Source of the DNA: Mycobacterium sp. E3251
GTDB lineage: Bacteria; Actinomycetota; Actinomycetes; Mycobacteriales; Mycobacteriaceae
Direction: 5' to 3'
NCBI RefSeq assembly: GCF_001666835.1
Contig: NZ_LZJF01000161.1
Location: 62,001-126,000 of the forward strand
DNA: 64,000 nt
The notes beneath the pieces are model-generated. The model searched no databases. It was not told where the DNA came from and saw only the letters and a list, made by a program, of their open reading frames with translations. Both the position numbers and the translations under genes were made by a program. This document shows, piece after piece, positions 7,878-17,010 of the stretch. The stretch's first letter is position 1. Every line of letters begins with the position of its first letter.

Positions 7878-9272
7878 ATGAATGATGGAGTGGTGGTACA
7901 CAGAGCCTCGCCTCGAGGCGCAGCGCCGGGCCCGCGAGCGGCGGGGCCGGACTCGATGACCCCATTGACCGGAATCGCGCGGCCGCACGCATCGTTGGCC
8001 GAATCATTCGCCGGTGCCGATCCCCAGGCCGATGCGGAGCGCCGGGTGGCGCTGCGCCGGATGAAGGCGGTGGCGCTGGGCTTCCTGATCGGCGCCACCG
8101 GCCTGTTCCTCGCCTGCCGGTGGGCCCAGGCCCACGCCCACCTGGGTGCCTGGGTCGGCTATGTCGGTGCCGCCGCGGAGGCCGGAATGGTGGGCGCGCT
8201 GGCCGACTGGTTCGCGGTCACGGCGCTGTTCAGGCATCCGCTGGGCATCCCCATCCCGCACACCGCGATCATCAAGCGCAAGAAGGATCAACTCGGCGAG
8301 GGGCTGGGAACCTTCGTGCGGGAGAACTTCCTGTCGCCGCCGGTGGTGGAGACCAAGCTGCGGGACGCGGAGGTGCCCGGACGGCTCGGCAAGTGGCTGT
8401 CGGAGGCCGCCCACGCCCAACGTGTCGCCAGCGAGACGGCCACGGTGCTGCGGGTGCTGGTGGAGCTGCTGCGCGACGACGACGTCCAGCAGGTGATCGA
8501 CCGGATGATCGTGCGCCGCATCGCCGAACCGCAGTGGGGGCCGCCGGTGGGGCGGGTGCTGGCGACGCTGCTCGCCGAGAACCGGCAGGAGGCGCTGATC
8601 CAGTTGCTGGCCGACCGGGCCTTCCAGTGGTCGCTGAACGCCGGCGAGGTGATCCAGCGGGTGGTCGAGCGGGATTCGCCGACGTGGTCGCCGCGCTTCA
8701 TCGACCATCTGGTCGGCGACCGCATCCACCGCGAGCTGATGGACTTCACCGACAAGGTGCGCCGCAATCCCGACCACGAGCTGCGCCGGTCGGCGACGCG
8801 CTTTCTGTTCGAGTTCGCCGACGACCTGCAAAACGACGCGGACACCATCGCGCGCGCCGATGCGATCAAGGAGCAGCTGATGGCGCGCGACGAGATCGCC
8901 AACGCCGCCGCCACGGCCTGGAAGACGCTGAAACGCCTGGTGCTCGAAGGCGTGGACGACCCCTCCAGCACGCTGCGCACCCGCATCACCGACACCGTCG
9001 TACGCATCGGGGAATCGCTGCGCGACGACGCCGACCTGCGCGACAAGGTGGACAACTGGATCGTGCGGGCGGCCCAGCACCTCGTTTCGCAGTACGGCGT
9101 GGAGATCACCGCCATCATCACCGACACCATCGAGCGCTGGGACGCCGAGGAGGCCAGCCGGCGCATCGAGTTGCACGTGGGCCGTGATCTGCAGTTCATC
9201 CGGATCAACGGAACCGTGGTCGGTTCCCTGGCCGGTCTGGTGATCTACGCCGTCGCCCAACTACTTTTCTAG
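7878..9272 (+). CDS. DUF445 membrane protein (Rv0473-like)
   Basis: A 464-residue DUF445 family protein. A hydrophobic segment near residues 63-82 and a second at the extreme C-terminus (VVGSLAGLVIYAVAQLLF) bracket a long, charged, mostly helical region, so the bulk should lie on one side of the membrane. The signature GALADWFAVTALFRHPLGIPIPH is split across residues about 106-128. The biochemical role is unknown. The ATG at 7878 gives nearly the M. tuberculosis length (456); an ATG at 7956 and a further upstream GTG frame are alternatives. It is divergent from the TetR gene and followed by the palindrome at 9281. Confidence 0.8.
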   Translation: MNDGVVVHRASPRGAAPGPRAAGPDSMTPLTGIARPHASLAESFAGADPQADAERRVALRRMKAVALGFLIGATGLFLACRWAQAHAHLGAWVGYVGAAAEAGMVGALADWFAVTALFRHPLGIPIPHTAIIKRKKDQLGEGLGTFVRENFLSPPVVETKLRDAEVPGRLGKWLSEAAHAQRVASETATVLRVLVELLRDDDVQQVIDRMIVRRIAEPQWGPPVGRVLATLLAENRQEALIQLLADRAFQWSLNAGEVIQRVVERDSPTWSPRFIDHLVGDRIHRELMDFTDKVRRNPDHELRRSATRFLFEFADDLQNDADTIARADAIKEQLMARDEIANAAATAWKTLKRLVLEGVDDPSSTLRTRITDTVVRIGESLRDDADLRDKVDNWIVRAAQHLVSQYGVEITAIITDTIERWDAEEASRRIELHVGRDLQFIRINGTVVGSLAGLVIYAVAQLLF

Positions 9273-9280
9273 TAGTGCTA

Positions 9281-9308
9281 ACAAGTGCTTGCAAAAGCAA
9301 GCACTTGT
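9281..9308. promoter_or_regulatory. Perfect 12-4-12 palindrome, likely operator of the XRE gene
   Basis: ACAAGTGCTTGC and its exact reverse complement GCAAGCACTTGT flank AAAA. It sits 48 bases before the XRE gene's start and right before a TAGTAAT stretch that could be its -10. A symmetric site of this length suits a dimeric XRE protein acting on its own promoter. It is also eight bases after the DUF445 gene stop, so it could double as a terminator hairpin, although no T-tract follows. Confidence 0.6.
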
Positions 9309-9355
9309 AGTAATCTGGTGGCCGTCAACATCGATCAGCCGACCAGGAGCACGCC

Positions 9356-9784
9356 ATGACACCCGAGGAGAAGCTCTCCGCCAAGGTGTCCAACGCCGCC
9401 TCCGACATGGCCTCGGACATCGGTAGCTTCATCCGCAGCCAGCGTGAACTCGCGCAGGTCTCGGTGCGCCAACTCGCCGAAAAATCCGGGGTCAGCAATC
9501 CGTATCTGAGCCAGGTGGAGCGTGGATTGCGCAAGCCGTCCGCCGACGTGCTCAATCAAATTGCGAAGGCGCTGCGGGTCTCCGCCGAGGTTCTCTACGT
9601 GCGGGCCGGGATCCTCGAGCCCAGCGACAAAAGTCAGGTGCGCGACGCCATCATCACCGACACCGCGATTACCGAGCGCCAGAAGCAGGTTCTGCTCGAC
9701 GTCTACGCATCGTTCACCCAACAAAACGAATCAACTGAATCAAGCGACGAGGAGTGTTCCACCGAACCCAACGGCGACGAGTGA
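9356..9784 (+). CDS. XRE-family transcriptional regulator (Rv0474-like)
   Basis: A 142-residue protein with one Cro/CI-type helix-turn-helix at residues about 20-75 (VSVRQLAEKSGVSNPYLSQV, then RGLRKPSADVLNQIAKAL). The C-terminal half is acidic and Ser/Glu rich and lacks a recognised ligand domain. M. tuberculosis Rv0474 has been reported as a copper-responsive repressor; the same role here is an inference from homology and position. The start ATG has the Shine-Dalgarno GACCAGGAG. It is preceded by the 28-base palindrome at 9281 and followed by hbhA. Confidence 0.88.
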   Translation: MTPEEKLSAKVSNAASDMASDIGSFIRSQRELAQVSVRQLAEKSGVSNPYLSQVERGLRKPSADVLNQIAKALRVSAEVLYVRAGILEPSDKSQVRDAIITDTAITERQKQVLLDVYASFTQQNESTESSDEECSTEPNGDE

Positions 9785-9969
9785 TCAACGGCCCTACCGG
9801 CCGTCGGGACTTCCACGTCACGCTAGCGGTTGGTGATGTATCAACCCCGACCGCACGGGTTACCCAGAGCGGAAATCCGGCGGCCGCCAGCGGAGAAGGA
9901 GACGCCCGCCTTAGCTTCCATACCCACACCCAAGAACGCCAATAACGGAAAACCATGAAAGGAATAACC

Positions 9970-10575
9970 ATGGCGGACAATTCGAACATCGAAGATTTGC
10001 GGGCACCCCTGCTCGCGGCCCTTGGCGCGGCCGACCTGGCCCTGGCCACTGTCAATGACTTGATCGCCAGCCTGCGTGAGCGCGCTGAAGAGACCCGCGC
10101 CGACACCCGCACCCGGGTGGAGGAGAGCCGCGCACGGCTGACCCGGCTGCAGGAGGACCTGCCCGAGCAGCTCGACGAGCTGCGCGAGCGGTTCACCAGC
10201 GAGGAACTGCGCAAGGCCGCCGAGGGCTACCTGGACGCGGCGACCAACCGCTACAACGAGCTGGTCGAGCGGGGCGAGGCCGCCCTGCAGCGGCTGCGCA
10301 GCCAGACGGGCCTGGACGACGCCTCCGCGCGCGCCGAGGGCTACGTGGACCAGGCCGTCGAGCTGACCCAGGAGGCGCTGGGCACCGTGGCGTCGCAGAC
10401 CCGCGCGGTCGGCGAGCGCGCGGCCAAGCTGGTCGGCATCGAGCTGCCCAAGAAGTCCGACGAGACGGCCAAGAAGGCTCAGAAGGCTGTCGCCAAGAAG
10501 GCGCCCGCCAAGAAGGCCCCGGCCAAGAAGGCGCCCGCCAAGAAGGCGTCCGCCAAGAAGGTCACCCAGAAGTAA
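9970..10575 (+). CDS. hbhA: Heparin-binding haemagglutinin HBHA
   Basis: A 201-residue surface adhesin. Residues about 10-110 are a long amphipathic coiled coil with heptad-like Arg/Glu pattern ([20 protein letters not shown]); the C-terminus is a lysine-rich tail of AKKAP repeats (about residues 165-201), the heparan-sulfate binding region that is methylated in other mycobacteria. The tail has one fewer proline/alanine arrangement than M. tuberculosis HBHA and carries an insertion [12 protein letters not shown] before the repeats. There is no signal peptide, as in known HBHA. The ATG at 9970 (AAAGGA upstream) gives the family's N-terminus [10 protein letters not shown]; an ATG five codons earlier is less likely. 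A hairpin terminator follows. Confidence 0.96.
   Translation: MADNSNIEDLRAPLLAALGAADLALATVNDLIASLRERAEETRADTRTRVEESRARLTRLQEDLPEQLDELRERFTSEELRKAAEGYLDAATNRYNELVERGEAALQRLRSQTGLDDASARAEGYVDQAVELTQEALGTVASQTRAVGERAAKLVGIELPKKSDETAKKAQKAVAKKAPAKKAPAKKAPAKKASAKKVTQK
10492..10560 (+). repeat. 15-bp coding tandem repeat in hbhA tail
   Basis: Four 15-base units encoding AKKAP (the last is AKKAS) plus a final AKK. This region varies in repeat number between mycobacterial species and strains and is a possible slippage site. Confidence 0.75.
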
Positions 10576-10586
10576 GTCAAGACGCT

Positions 10587-10621
10587 CGACTCGGAGTTGT
10601 CCGTCGGGCAACTCTGAGTCG
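10587..10621 (+). terminator. Hairpin terminator after hbhA
   Basis: CGACTCGGAGTTG at 10587-10599 pairs with CAACTCTGAGTCG at 10609-10621: a 13-bp stem with one G-U pair and a nine-base loop, starting 11 bases after the hbhA stop. A short ACGTTTGGG follows. Confidence 0.7.
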
Positions 10622-10642
10622 ACGTTTGGGACGGCGCCCGCA

Positions 10643-10654
10643 TACGCTTAAGGC
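10643..10654 (+). promoter_or_regulatory. Leaderless -10 promoter of the Rv0476-like gene
   Basis: TACGCT (10643-10648) followed by six bases and a GTG start at 10655. No Shine-Dalgarno sequence is visible, consistent with a leaderless mRNA. Confidence 0.5.
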
Positions 10655-10942
10655 GTGAGCCACCTCGTGGGTACCGTCATGTTGGTCTTGCAGATCGCCG
10701 TCTTGGTCACGGCGGTATACGCGTTCGTGCATGCAGCACTGCAGCGGCCCGACGCCTACACCGCCGCCGACAAGCTGACCAAGCCGGTGTGGCTGGTGAT
10801 CCTCGGTCTGGCTGTCGCCCTGACATCCATCCTGAGTTTTGTCTTCGGGGTACTCGGGATGGCGATCGCCGCGTGCGCGGCGGGCGTGTATCTGGTCGAC
10901 GTACGGCCGAAACTTCTTGAAATACAAGGTAAGTCGCGCTAG
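10655..10942 (+). CDS. Small two-TM membrane protein (Rv0476-like, DUF2516)
   Basis: A 95-residue protein with hydrophobic helices at about residues 8-28 and 46-80, the second probably two segments, and a cytoplasmic tail [11 protein letters not shown]. It matches Rv0476 of M. tuberculosis, which is annotated from the in-frame ATG at 10679; the GTG at 10655 is preferred here because a -10 box lies at the leaderless distance. The function is unknown. Only three bases separate it from the next gene, so the pair and deoC form an operon. Confidence 0.78.
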   Translation: MSHLVGTVMLVLQIAVLVTAVYAFVHAALQRPDAYTAADKLTKPVWLVILGLAVALTSILSFVFGVLGMAIAACAAGVYLVDVRPKLLEIQGKSR

Positions 10943-10945
10943 CGG

Positions 10946-11359
10946 ATGAAGGCACGGCTGACGGCGCCCGCCGCGGTGCTTGTCGCGCTGTGGGGCTCAG
11001 CGGGCGCCGCAGCGGCGGACCCGGCCACGATGTCCCCGCCGTTCATCGACCACACCGAGTGGGCGCAGTGGCACGGCCTGAGCAGCCTTCGGGTCTTCCC
11101 GACACCATCGGGCCGGCTGGCCGCCAGGCAGTCCGGGAACGCGGCCCTCGCCGACGAGGCGTGGGCCGAAGTGCTGGCGCTGTCCCCGGACGCCGACACC
11201 GCCGGGATGCGTGCGCAGTTCGTCTGTCATTGGCAGTTCGCCGAGCTGGCCGAGCCCGGCAAGACCAGCTGGAACCTGGAACCGTGGCGCCCGGTCGTCG
11301 ACGACACCGAGATGGTCGCCTCCGGCTGCAATCCGGGCGGACCCGAGGAAAGGTTCTAG
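10946..11359 (+). CDS. Secreted DUF2599-like protein (Rv0477-like)
   Basis: A 137-residue protein with a Sec signal peptide: basic MKAR, hydrophobic core, and a probable cleavage after AGAAAA near residue 24. The mature part holds two Cys (VCHWQF and ASGCNPGG), which may form a disulfide, and a Trp-rich segment [11 protein letters not shown] that matches the DUF2599 type. The function is unknown. Its TAG stop overlaps the deoC GTG by one base, which shows coupling. Confidence 0.78.
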   Translation: MKARLTAPAAVLVALWGSAGAAAADPATMSPPFIDHTEWAQWHGLSSLRVFPTPSGRLAARQSGNAALADEAWAEVLALSPDADTAGMRAQFVCHWQFAELAEPGKTSWNLEPWRPVVDDTEMVASGCNPGGPEERF

Positions 11360-12048
11360 TGGCGAGCAAACCCACCCGGGCGCAGCTGGCGGCCATGGTC
11401 GACCACACCCTGCTCAAACCCGAGGCCACCGAGGCGGACGTGGTCGCCCTGGTCGCGGAGGCCGCCGAATTGCGCGTCTACGCCGTGTGCGTCTCGCCGT
11501 CGATGGTTCCGGCCGCGGTGCGGGCCGAAGGCGGTGTCGCCGTGGCGAGCGTGGCGGGTTTTCCGTCGGGCAAGCACATTCCGGCGGTCAAGGCGCACGA
11601 GGCCGAACAGGCCGTGGCATCCGGCGCCACCGAGGTCGACATGGTCATCGACATCGGCGCCGCGCTGGCCGGAGACATCGAGGCGGTGCGGGCCGATATC
11701 GCGGCCGTGCGCGCCGCCATGAACACCGTCGACGCCGCCTCGGTGCTCAAGGTGATCGTGGAGTCCGCGGTGCTGTTGTCGGGGCCGGACGAGCGCACGC
11801 TGGTGCGGGTGTGTCGCGCGGCCGAGGACGCCGGCGCCAACTTCGTCAAGACCTCGACCGGGTTCCATCCCGCGGGCGGCGCGTCGGTGCGTGCCGTCAC
11901 CGTGATGAGTCAGACCGTCGACGGCAGGTTGGGCGTCAAGGCAAGCGGGGGCATCCGCAGCGCCGCCGACGCGCTGGCGATGCTGGACGCCGGTGCCACC
12001 CGGCTCGGCCTGTCCGGCACGCGGGCGGTGCTCGACGGGCTCGACTGA
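11359..12048 (+). CDS. deoC: Deoxyribose-phosphate aldolase
   Basis: A 229-residue class I aldolase, which splits 2-deoxyribose-5-phosphate into glyceraldehyde-3-phosphate and acetaldehyde in deoxynucleoside catabolism. The Schiff-base lysine is K164 in NFVKTSTGF; the second essential lysine is K194 in [10 protein letters not shown], and the proton-relay Asp is D98 in MVIDIGAA. All are present. The GTG at 11359 overlaps the preceding stop and matches the M. tuberculosis length (224); longer frames upstream overlap the secreted-protein gene and are rejected. Confidence 0.94.
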   Translation: MASKPTRAQLAAMVDHTLLKPEATEADVVALVAEAAELRVYAVCVSPSMVPAAVRAEGGVAVASVAGFPSGKHIPAVKAHEAEQAVASGATEVDMVIDIGAALAGDIEAVRADIAAVRAAMNTVDAASVLKVIVESAVLLSGPDERTLVRVCRAAEDAGANFVKTSTGFHPAGGASVRAVTVMSQTVDGRLGVKASGGIRSAADALAMLDAGATRLGLSGTRAVLDGLD

Positions 12049-12055
12049 GCCGTCG

Positions 12056-13099
12056 TCAGAGGTTGGCGAAGCAGGGGTCGTTGTTGTTGCCGGTGGGGAT
12101 GCTCGCGTTCCGCGTCGAGAAGTGGCTGGTCACACCATCATTGGTGACCTGCACGCTGTCCGCGTGGATGCCCAGCGGGTAGTTCTTGGTGAACTGCGCG
12201 GTGAAGTCGTCCAGGGTCGACTGCACCGACTCCTTGGGCATCGTGAAGCCGAGCGCGTTGAAGCTGACGATCTGCAGCTGCAGGCCGTTGCCCGACACCA
12301 CCGGCTTGGTGGTCAGGTTGTCCAACATGCCCTTCAGCTCGATGGTGCCGTCGTTGGGGTGCGTGGTCACCGTGTTGGTGACGAACGGGCCCAGCACCGG
12401 GATCGCGTTCTGAACCGATTCCTTGATGCCGTCGGACGTCCAGGTGACGGTCGCGTCAAGCGACCCGATGGTGCCCTTGGAGTCCTGCGTGTCCCTGAGC
12501 TGGACGTCGCGGATGTTGATGTCGATCTTCATGCCCTTGGCATCACGCACCTGGTTGCCCGCGGTCGACACCGAGATGTTGGTGTAGTGCTTGGTGAGCT
12601 GCTGCCACAGCATCAGCGGCGCCACCCCGAACGACGCGGTGGCCTGGTCCTTGACCTCACACGCCACCGCCTCGGCGACCTTGCTGTTGGCGACGTGACG
12701 GACGTACAGCTCGCCCCCGACCAGCGCGGCGATCACCAGGCAAACCACGATGATGCAGACCAGCACCACGGACAGCGGGTCGCGCAGGAAGCGACGCTTC
12801 TTCTTCCCTCCGGCCGGTTCCTCGCCGGGCGTGGGCAGCTTCTCGGTCGCCCCCGCGGGCGGAATCGGCGGGGGTGGCGGCGGGTAGTCGGGCCGCTGCA
12901 TGTTCGGTGGGGGCGTGCCGATCCGTTCGGTCTGACCCGGCGGCGGACCTGCGGCGGGAGGCGGCGGCGCGGGGGCCGGGCCGCCGGTGTTGATCCGCTC
13001 GGTCGGCCGCTCGGTGGGGGGCTGGCCGAAGGGGCCTTGGTTGCCGGGACGGCCCCACGTCGACGGGTCCTGGTTCGGTGGTCCTTGTGGGTTCGTCAC
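12056..13099 (-). CDS. Membrane protein with LmeA-like DUF2993 domain (Rv0479c-like)
   Basis: A 347-residue protein. Residues 1-115 are rich in Pro/Gly with a lysine cluster GGKKKRRFLRDP just before one transmembrane helix (about 118-142, LSVVLVCIIVVCLVIAALVGG). The outer part (about 145-347) has the DUF2993 pattern, a lipid-binding, periplasmic domain (VKDQATASFGVAPLM, LDNLTTKPVVSGNGLQLQ). It is probably a type II membrane protein acting in the envelope; the substrate is not known. The GTG start overlaps the stop of the nitrilase gene by 4 bases, so the two are co-translated. It is convergent with deoC (7-base gap). Confidence 0.83.
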   Translation of the reverse strand: MTNPQGPPNQDPSTWGRPGNQGPFGQPPTERPTERINTGGPAPAPPPPAAGPPPGQTERIGTPPPNMQRPDYPPPPPPIPPAGATEKLPTPGEEPAGGKKKRRFLRDPLSVVLVCIIVVCLVIAALVGGELYVRHVANSKVAEAVACEVKDQATASFGVAPLMLWQQLTKHYTNISVSTAGNQVRDAKGMKIDINIRDVQLRDTQDSKGTIGSLDATVTWTSDGIKESVQNAIPVLGPFVTNTVTTHPNDGTIELKGMLDNLTTKPVVSGNGLQLQIVSFNALGFTMPKESVQSTLDDFTAQFTKNYPLGIHADSVQVTNDGVTSHFSTRNASIPTGNNNDPCFANL

Positions 13100-13926
13100 C
13101 CGACCGATTCTGCCTTATCGAGCTGAGCAAAATCTGAGTGGTTGCGCAGCACCGCGATGCTCTCGCGAGCCTTGGCGACGCGGTCGACGTCGATGTCGGC
13201 CAGCACCAACTGCGGCGCGGAGCCGGCCGACGCGACGACCTCCCCGAATGGGGAGACCACCAGGCTGCCGCCCACCCCGGTGGGCGCGCCCGACCCGGTC
13301 AGCGACTCGCCCGGGTCGGCCTGCCCGGCCGCGGCGACGTAGCTCATCGAATCGAGCGCGCGGGCCCGTGCCAACAGCGTCCACTGGTCGAGCTTGCCGG
13401 GCCCCGCGCCCCACGACGCGCAGACGGCGATCAGCTGGGCGCCGCGGCGGGCCAGCTCGGTGTAGAGGGCCGGGAAGCGGATGTCGTAGCAGACGGTCAG
13501 CCCCACCCGCACGCCGGCGACCGTGATCACCACCGGCTCGCGGCCGGGGGCGACGGTGCGGGACTCGGTGAAGCCGAAGGCGTCGTAGAGATGGATCTTG
13601 TCGTAGTGCGTGTCCGGCTCGTTGGGACTGCCAGGACCGGCCGCGATCAGCGTGTTCTTCACCCGCCCGTCCCCGGCCGGGGTAAACATGCCGGCAACCA
13701 CCGTGATGCCGCTGTCGGCCGCGACGCCCCGCACTCCGGCCGCCCACGGCCCGTCGACCGGTTCGGCGATCGGGGCCAGCGGAACCCCGAACCGGCACAT
13801 TGTCGCCTCCGGGAACACCACCAACTTCGCGCCGGCGTCGGCGGCCCGGCCGCTGTATTCGCGCACCAGCTCCAAGTTGGCGGACGGGTCGGTGCCGCTG
13901 AGGATCTGCGCCAACGCGATTCGCAT
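13096..13926 (-). CDS. Carbon-nitrogen hydrolase (nitrilase superfamily, Rv0480c-like)
   Basis: A 276-residue cytoplasmic amidohydrolase of the nitrilase superfamily. The Glu-Lys-Cys triad is visible at E40 (VVFPEATM), K110 (HYDKIHLYDAFGF) and C146 (LTVCYDIRFPALY). This branch (omega-amidase/Nit-like) hydrolyses deaminated amides such as deaminated glutathione in other organisms, but the substrate here cannot be read from sequence. The ATG at 13926 is the first in frame and gives the normal family length. It is upstream of, and overlaps, the DUF2993 membrane protein gene. Confidence 0.88.
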   Translation of the reverse strand: MRIALAQILSGTDPSANLELVREYSGRAADAGAKLVVFPEATMCRFGVPLAPIAEPVDGPWAAGVRGVAADSGITVVAGMFTPAGDGRVKNTLIAAGPGSPNEPDTHYDKIHLYDAFGFTESRTVAPGREPVVITVAGVRVGLTVCYDIRFPALYTELARRGAQLIAVCASWGAGPGKLDQWTLLARARALDSMSYVAAAGQADPGESLTGSGAPTGVGGSLVVSPFGEVVASAGSAPQLVLADIDVDRVAKARESIAVLRNHSDFAQLDKAESVG

Positions 13927-13951
13927 GGGCGCCAGCTTAGGCTCGGCGTCC

Positions 13952-14476
13952 TCAGGCCGTTTTGGCGATCCACTCCGTGGTGAACCGCTGCTCCGCCGCC
14001 ACCAGCTCGGCCAGTCGGGTGCCGATGATGTTCTCCAGCTTGCCGCCGATGATCGGGACGCGTACCTGGACGGTGGCCCGGAAGGTCAGCCGCGCACCGC
14101 CCGTCGCCAAGATTGTCGAGAGCGTGGCGGTGCCCTTCAGATTCACCGGCGCGTCCAAGATCGACCCGAGGACCGAACCCTGCGCGGCGCCGTCCGCGAC
14201 CGGCCCCCAGATCTCCTCGCGCCTGATGCGCAGGTCGCCGCTGTGCAACTGCGTGACCATCCCCGGCAGCTTGTGACTGTGGATTACCTGCACGGTGACG
14301 ACCTCGACGGTGTCGTCGTCCCCGGTTTCACCGCCGACCCGCATCGATTCCAGCGTGGCGAGGTCGACACCGGACCCGGCCAGCCGTGCCCGCCAATAGG
14401 TCTCGTCCGTGAACGCCCGATGCACCTCTTCAACGCTGCCGTCGTAGTCGGCCGACAAGTCGAATGAACGCGGCAT
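13952..14476 (-). CDS. DUF2505 protein (Rv0481c-like)
   Basis: A 174-residue protein of the SRPBCC-like DUF2505 family, starting MPRSFDLSADYDGSVEEVH as in M. tuberculosis (same length). The pattern of a beta-sheet with long C-terminal helix (GTRLAELVAAEQRFTTEWI) suggests a small hydrophobic ligand-binding or helix-grip fold. No active-site residues are recognised. The ATG at 14476 is only 26 bases from the divergent murB ATG, so the promoters overlap. Confidence 0.82.
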   Translation of the reverse strand: MPRSFDLSADYDGSVEEVHRAFTDETYWRARLAGSGVDLATLESMRVGGETGDDDTVEVVTVQVIHSHKLPGMVTQLHSGDLRIRREEIWGPVADGAAQGSVLGSILDAPVNLKGTATLSTILATGGARLTFRATVQVRVPIIGGKLENIIGTRLAELVAAEQRFTTEWIAKTA

Positions 14477-14488
14477 AGCAGGTGAGGC

Positions 14489-14502
14489 TACCGTTACGGG
14501 CC
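14489..14502 (+). promoter_or_regulatory. -10 promoter of murB
   Basis: TACCGT (14489-14494) lies eight bases before the murB ATG; a transcript from it would have a leader of at most about two bases. It lies inside the very short gap between divergent genes. Confidence 0.45.
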
Positions 14503-15600
14503 ATGAAATCCAGCGATGCCGGTTCAACATTCGCCGGCGCGCATGTCGCCGAGGCGGTCCCGCTCGCGCCGCTGACGACGTTGCGGGTGGGGCCGGTCGC
14601 GCGCCGCCTGATCACCTGCGCCAGCACCGAACAGGTGATCGCGACGGTGCGGGAGCTGGACGCCGAAAGCCGTGGGGGAGAACAGGCCCCGGTGTTGGTG
14701 TTCGCCGGCGGGTCGAACCTGGTGATCGCCGATACGTGCGCCGACCTGACCGCCGTGCGGTTGGCCAACAGCGCCATCACCATCGACGGCGGCCTGGTGC
14801 GCGCGGAGGCGGGCGCGGTGTGGGACGACGTCGTGGTCAGCGCCATCGAGCACGGTCTGGGCGGACTGGAATGCCTGTCCGGGATCCCGGGGTCGGCCGG
14901 GGCCACCCCGGTGCAAAACGTCGGGGCCTACGGTGCGGAGGTATCCGACACCATCACCCGGGTCCGGATACTCGACCGCGGCAGCGGGCAGGTGCGCTGG
15001 GTGCCGGGCGGCGAGCTCGGCTTCGGCTACCGCACCAGCGTGTTCAAGCGGGCCGCGCCCGAAACCCCTTGGGTGGTACTGGAAGTCGAGTTCGCCCTGG
15101 ACGCGTCGGGCCGCAGTGCGCCGCTGCGCTACGGCGAACTGGCCGCCGCGTTGGGGTTGAGCGGCGGCGAGCGGGCGGATCCGTCGGCGGTCCGCGAGGC
15201 GGTGCTGACGCTGCGGGGCCGCAAGGGCATGGTGCTCGACGCGGACGACCACGACACCTGGAGCGTGGGGTCGTTCTTCACCAACCCGGTGGTCGCGCCC
15301 GAGGTGTACGAGCGGCTGGCCGCGAGCGTCCAGGGGCCGGTTCCGCACTACCCCGCGCCGGACGGCGTAAAGCTGGCCGCGGGCTGGCTGGTGGAGCGGG
15401 CCGGCTTCGCCAAGGGTTACCCCGACGATCCTGCGGCCCGATGCCGGCTGTCCACCAAGCACGCGCTGGCGCTGACCAACCGCGGCGGCGCCACCGCCGA
15501 CGAGGTGATCGCGCTGGCCCGCGTCATCCGCGACGGGGTTCGTGATGTGTTTGGTGTCACATTGGAACCCGAGCCGGTCCTGCTCGGCTGCAGGCTATAG
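14503..15600 (+). CDS. murB: UDP-N-acetylenolpyruvoylglucosamine reductase
   Basis: A 365-residue FAD enzyme that reduces UDP-GlcNAc-enolpyruvate to UDP-MurNAc with NADPH, the second committed step of peptidoglycan synthesis. Type I MurB hallmarks are in order: [10 protein letters not shown], the FAD-binding [42 protein letters not shown], and the catalytic Ser in [11 protein letters not shown] followed by the C-terminal Glu (LEPEPVLLG). The ATG at 14503 gives the M. tuberculosis start (MK-S), and a longer frame of seven codons is not needed. The next gene, lprQ, also acts on peptidoglycan. Confidence 0.96.
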   Translation: MKSSDAGSTFAGAHVAEAVPLAPLTTLRVGPVARRLITCASTEQVIATVRELDAESRGGEQAPVLVFAGGSNLVIADTCADLTAVRLANSAITIDGGLVRAEAGAVWDDVVVSAIEHGLGGLECLSGIPGSAGATPVQNVGAYGAEVSDTITRVRILDRGSGQVRWVPGGELGFGYRTSVFKRAAPETPWVVLEVEFALDASGRSAPLRYGELAAALGLSGGERADPSAVREAVLTLRGRKGMVLDADDHDTWSVGSFFTNPVVAPEVYERLAASVQGPVPHYPAPDGVKLAAGWLVERAGFAKGYPDDPAARCRLSTKHALALTNRGGATADEVIALARVIRDGVRDVFGVTLEPEPVLLGCRL

Positions 15601-15667
15601 CTCCGAATCCTGCCAAAGACCGCACCGGCCCCGATTTGTCGCGGCAGGGTTGGTGGATTTTGCCCGG

Positions 15668-15681
15668 TATCTTTGACTTTC
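15668..15681 (+). promoter_or_regulatory. Leaderless -10 promoter of lprQ
   Basis: TATCTT at 15668-15673 is followed by eight bases and the GTG start at 15682, with no Shine-Dalgarno sequence. Confidence 0.45.
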
Positions 15682-17010
15682 GTGAACACGTCGCACCGCC
15701 CGCCGCCGATCAACCGGCGTGTGGCTTTGGCGACCCTCGGACTGGGGGTTTTCGCCCCCGGCCTGTTGGCCGCGTGTGGCGGCACCACGGGCAAGCAGGC
15801 CGAGAAGAAGGAGCAGCCGGCGGCGCAGCTGAAGTTTCAGCCGGCCGATGCGACCGAAAACGTGGTGCCGATCGCGCCGGTCAGCGTCCAGATCAGCGAC
15901 GGCTGGTTCCAGCACGTGGCGCTGACGAATTCGGCGGGCAAGCCCGTGGCGGGCAAGTTCAACTCCGACCGCACGGTCTACACCACCACCGAGCCGCTGG
16001 GCTACGACGCGACCTATACGTGGAGCGGCTCGGCCGTCGGGCACGACGGCAAGGCGATCCCGGTGACCGGCAAGTTCACCACGGTGTCTCCCACCAAGAA
16101 GATCGGTGGGGCGTTCCAGTTGGCCGACGGCCAGACCGTCGGGGTGGCGGCGCCGATCATCATCCAATTCGACGCGCCGATCAGCGACAAGGCCGCCGTC
16201 GAGAAGGCGCTGACCGTAACCACGAATCCGCCAGTCGAGGGCAGCTGGGCGTGGCTGCCCGACGAGGCGCAGGGCGCCCGGGTGCACTGGCGCACGCGCG
16301 AGTACTACCCCGCGGGCACGACCGTCAACGTCGACGCCAAGTTGTACGGCCTGCCATTCGGAGACAGCGCGTACGGGGCCGAGGACATTTCGCTGAACAT
16401 CCAGATCGGCCGCCGGCAGGTGGTGAAGGCCGAGGTCACCTCGCACCGCATTCAGGTGGTCAGGGACGAGGGCGTCATCATGGACTTCCCGTGCAGCTAC
16501 GGCGAGGCCGACAAGGCGCGCAACGTCACCCGTAACGGCATCCACGTGGTCACCGAGAAGTACGCCGACTTCTACATGTCCAACCCGGCGGCCGGCTACA
16601 GCCATGTGCACGAACGTTGGGCGGTGCGGATCTCCAACAACGGCGAGTTCATCCACGCCAACCCGGCCAGCTCGGGCGCGCAGGGCAACAGCAACGTCAC
16701 CAACGGCTGCATCAACCTGTCTACCGGCGACGCCGAGCAGTACTTCCAGTCGGCGATGTACGGCGACCCGGTCGAGGTGACCGGCAGCTCGATCCAGCTG
16801 TCCTACTCCGACGGTGACCTCTGGGACTGGGCCGTCGACTGGGACACCTGGGTCGCCATGTCGGCGCTCCCGCCTCCCACCGCGCACCCGCCGTCCACGC
16901 AGATTCCGGTGACCGCGCCGGTCACGCCGTCGACCGCGCCGAGCCTGTCCGGCACGCCCACGACGACCACGACCACCTCCTCGAGCCCGGCGACTAGCCC
17001 CGGCGGTTGA
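15682..17010 (+). CDS. lprQ: L,D-transpeptidase lipoprotein LprQ (LdtMt5-type)
   Basis: A 442-residue lipoprotein. A signal peptide with twin arginine ([12 protein letters not shown]) ends in the lipobox LLAAC, giving lipidated Cys32. Two Ig-like domains follow (about 50-250), then a YkuD catalytic domain with H325 (FIHANP) and nucleophile C343 (NGCINLST), which forms 3-3 cross-links in peptidoglycan. The Thr/Pro-rich tail (about 395-442) is typical of LdtMt5 (Rv0483). GTG 15682 was chosen because it sits at leaderless distance from a -10 box; a TTG three codons earlier is possible. The last 17 bases overlap the convergent SDR gene. Confidence 0.94.
   Translation: MNTSHRPPPINRRVALATLGLGVFAPGLLAACGGTTGKQAEKKEQPAAQLKFQPADATENVVPIAPVSVQISDGWFQHVALTNSAGKPVAGKFNSDRTVYTTTEPLGYDATYTWSGSAVGHDGKAIPVTGKFTTVSPTKKIGGAFQLADGQTVGVAAPIIIQFDAPISDKAAVEKALTVTTNPPVEGSWAWLPDEAQGARVHWRTREYYPAGTTVNVDAKLYGLPFGDSAYGAEDISLNIQIGRRQVVKAEVTSHRIQVVRDEGVIMDFPCSYGEADKARNVTRNGIHVVTEKYADFYMSNPAAGYSHVHERWAVRISNNGEFIHANPASSGAQGNSNVTNGCINLSTGDAEQYFQSAMYGDPVEVTGSSIQLSYSDGDLWDWAVDWDTWVAMSALPPPTAHPPSTQIPVTAPVTPSTAPSLSGTPTTTTTTSSSPATSPGG

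Noticed and set aside
8004..9260. A 418-codon open frame antisense to the DUF445 gene
   Set aside because: A shadow of the plus-strand gene, with no recognisable motifs.
10492..10560. Regular repeats as a CRISPR array
   Set aside because: The repeats are in frame inside hbhA and encode its Lys-rich tail; no spacers. No other spaced repeat array exists in the window.
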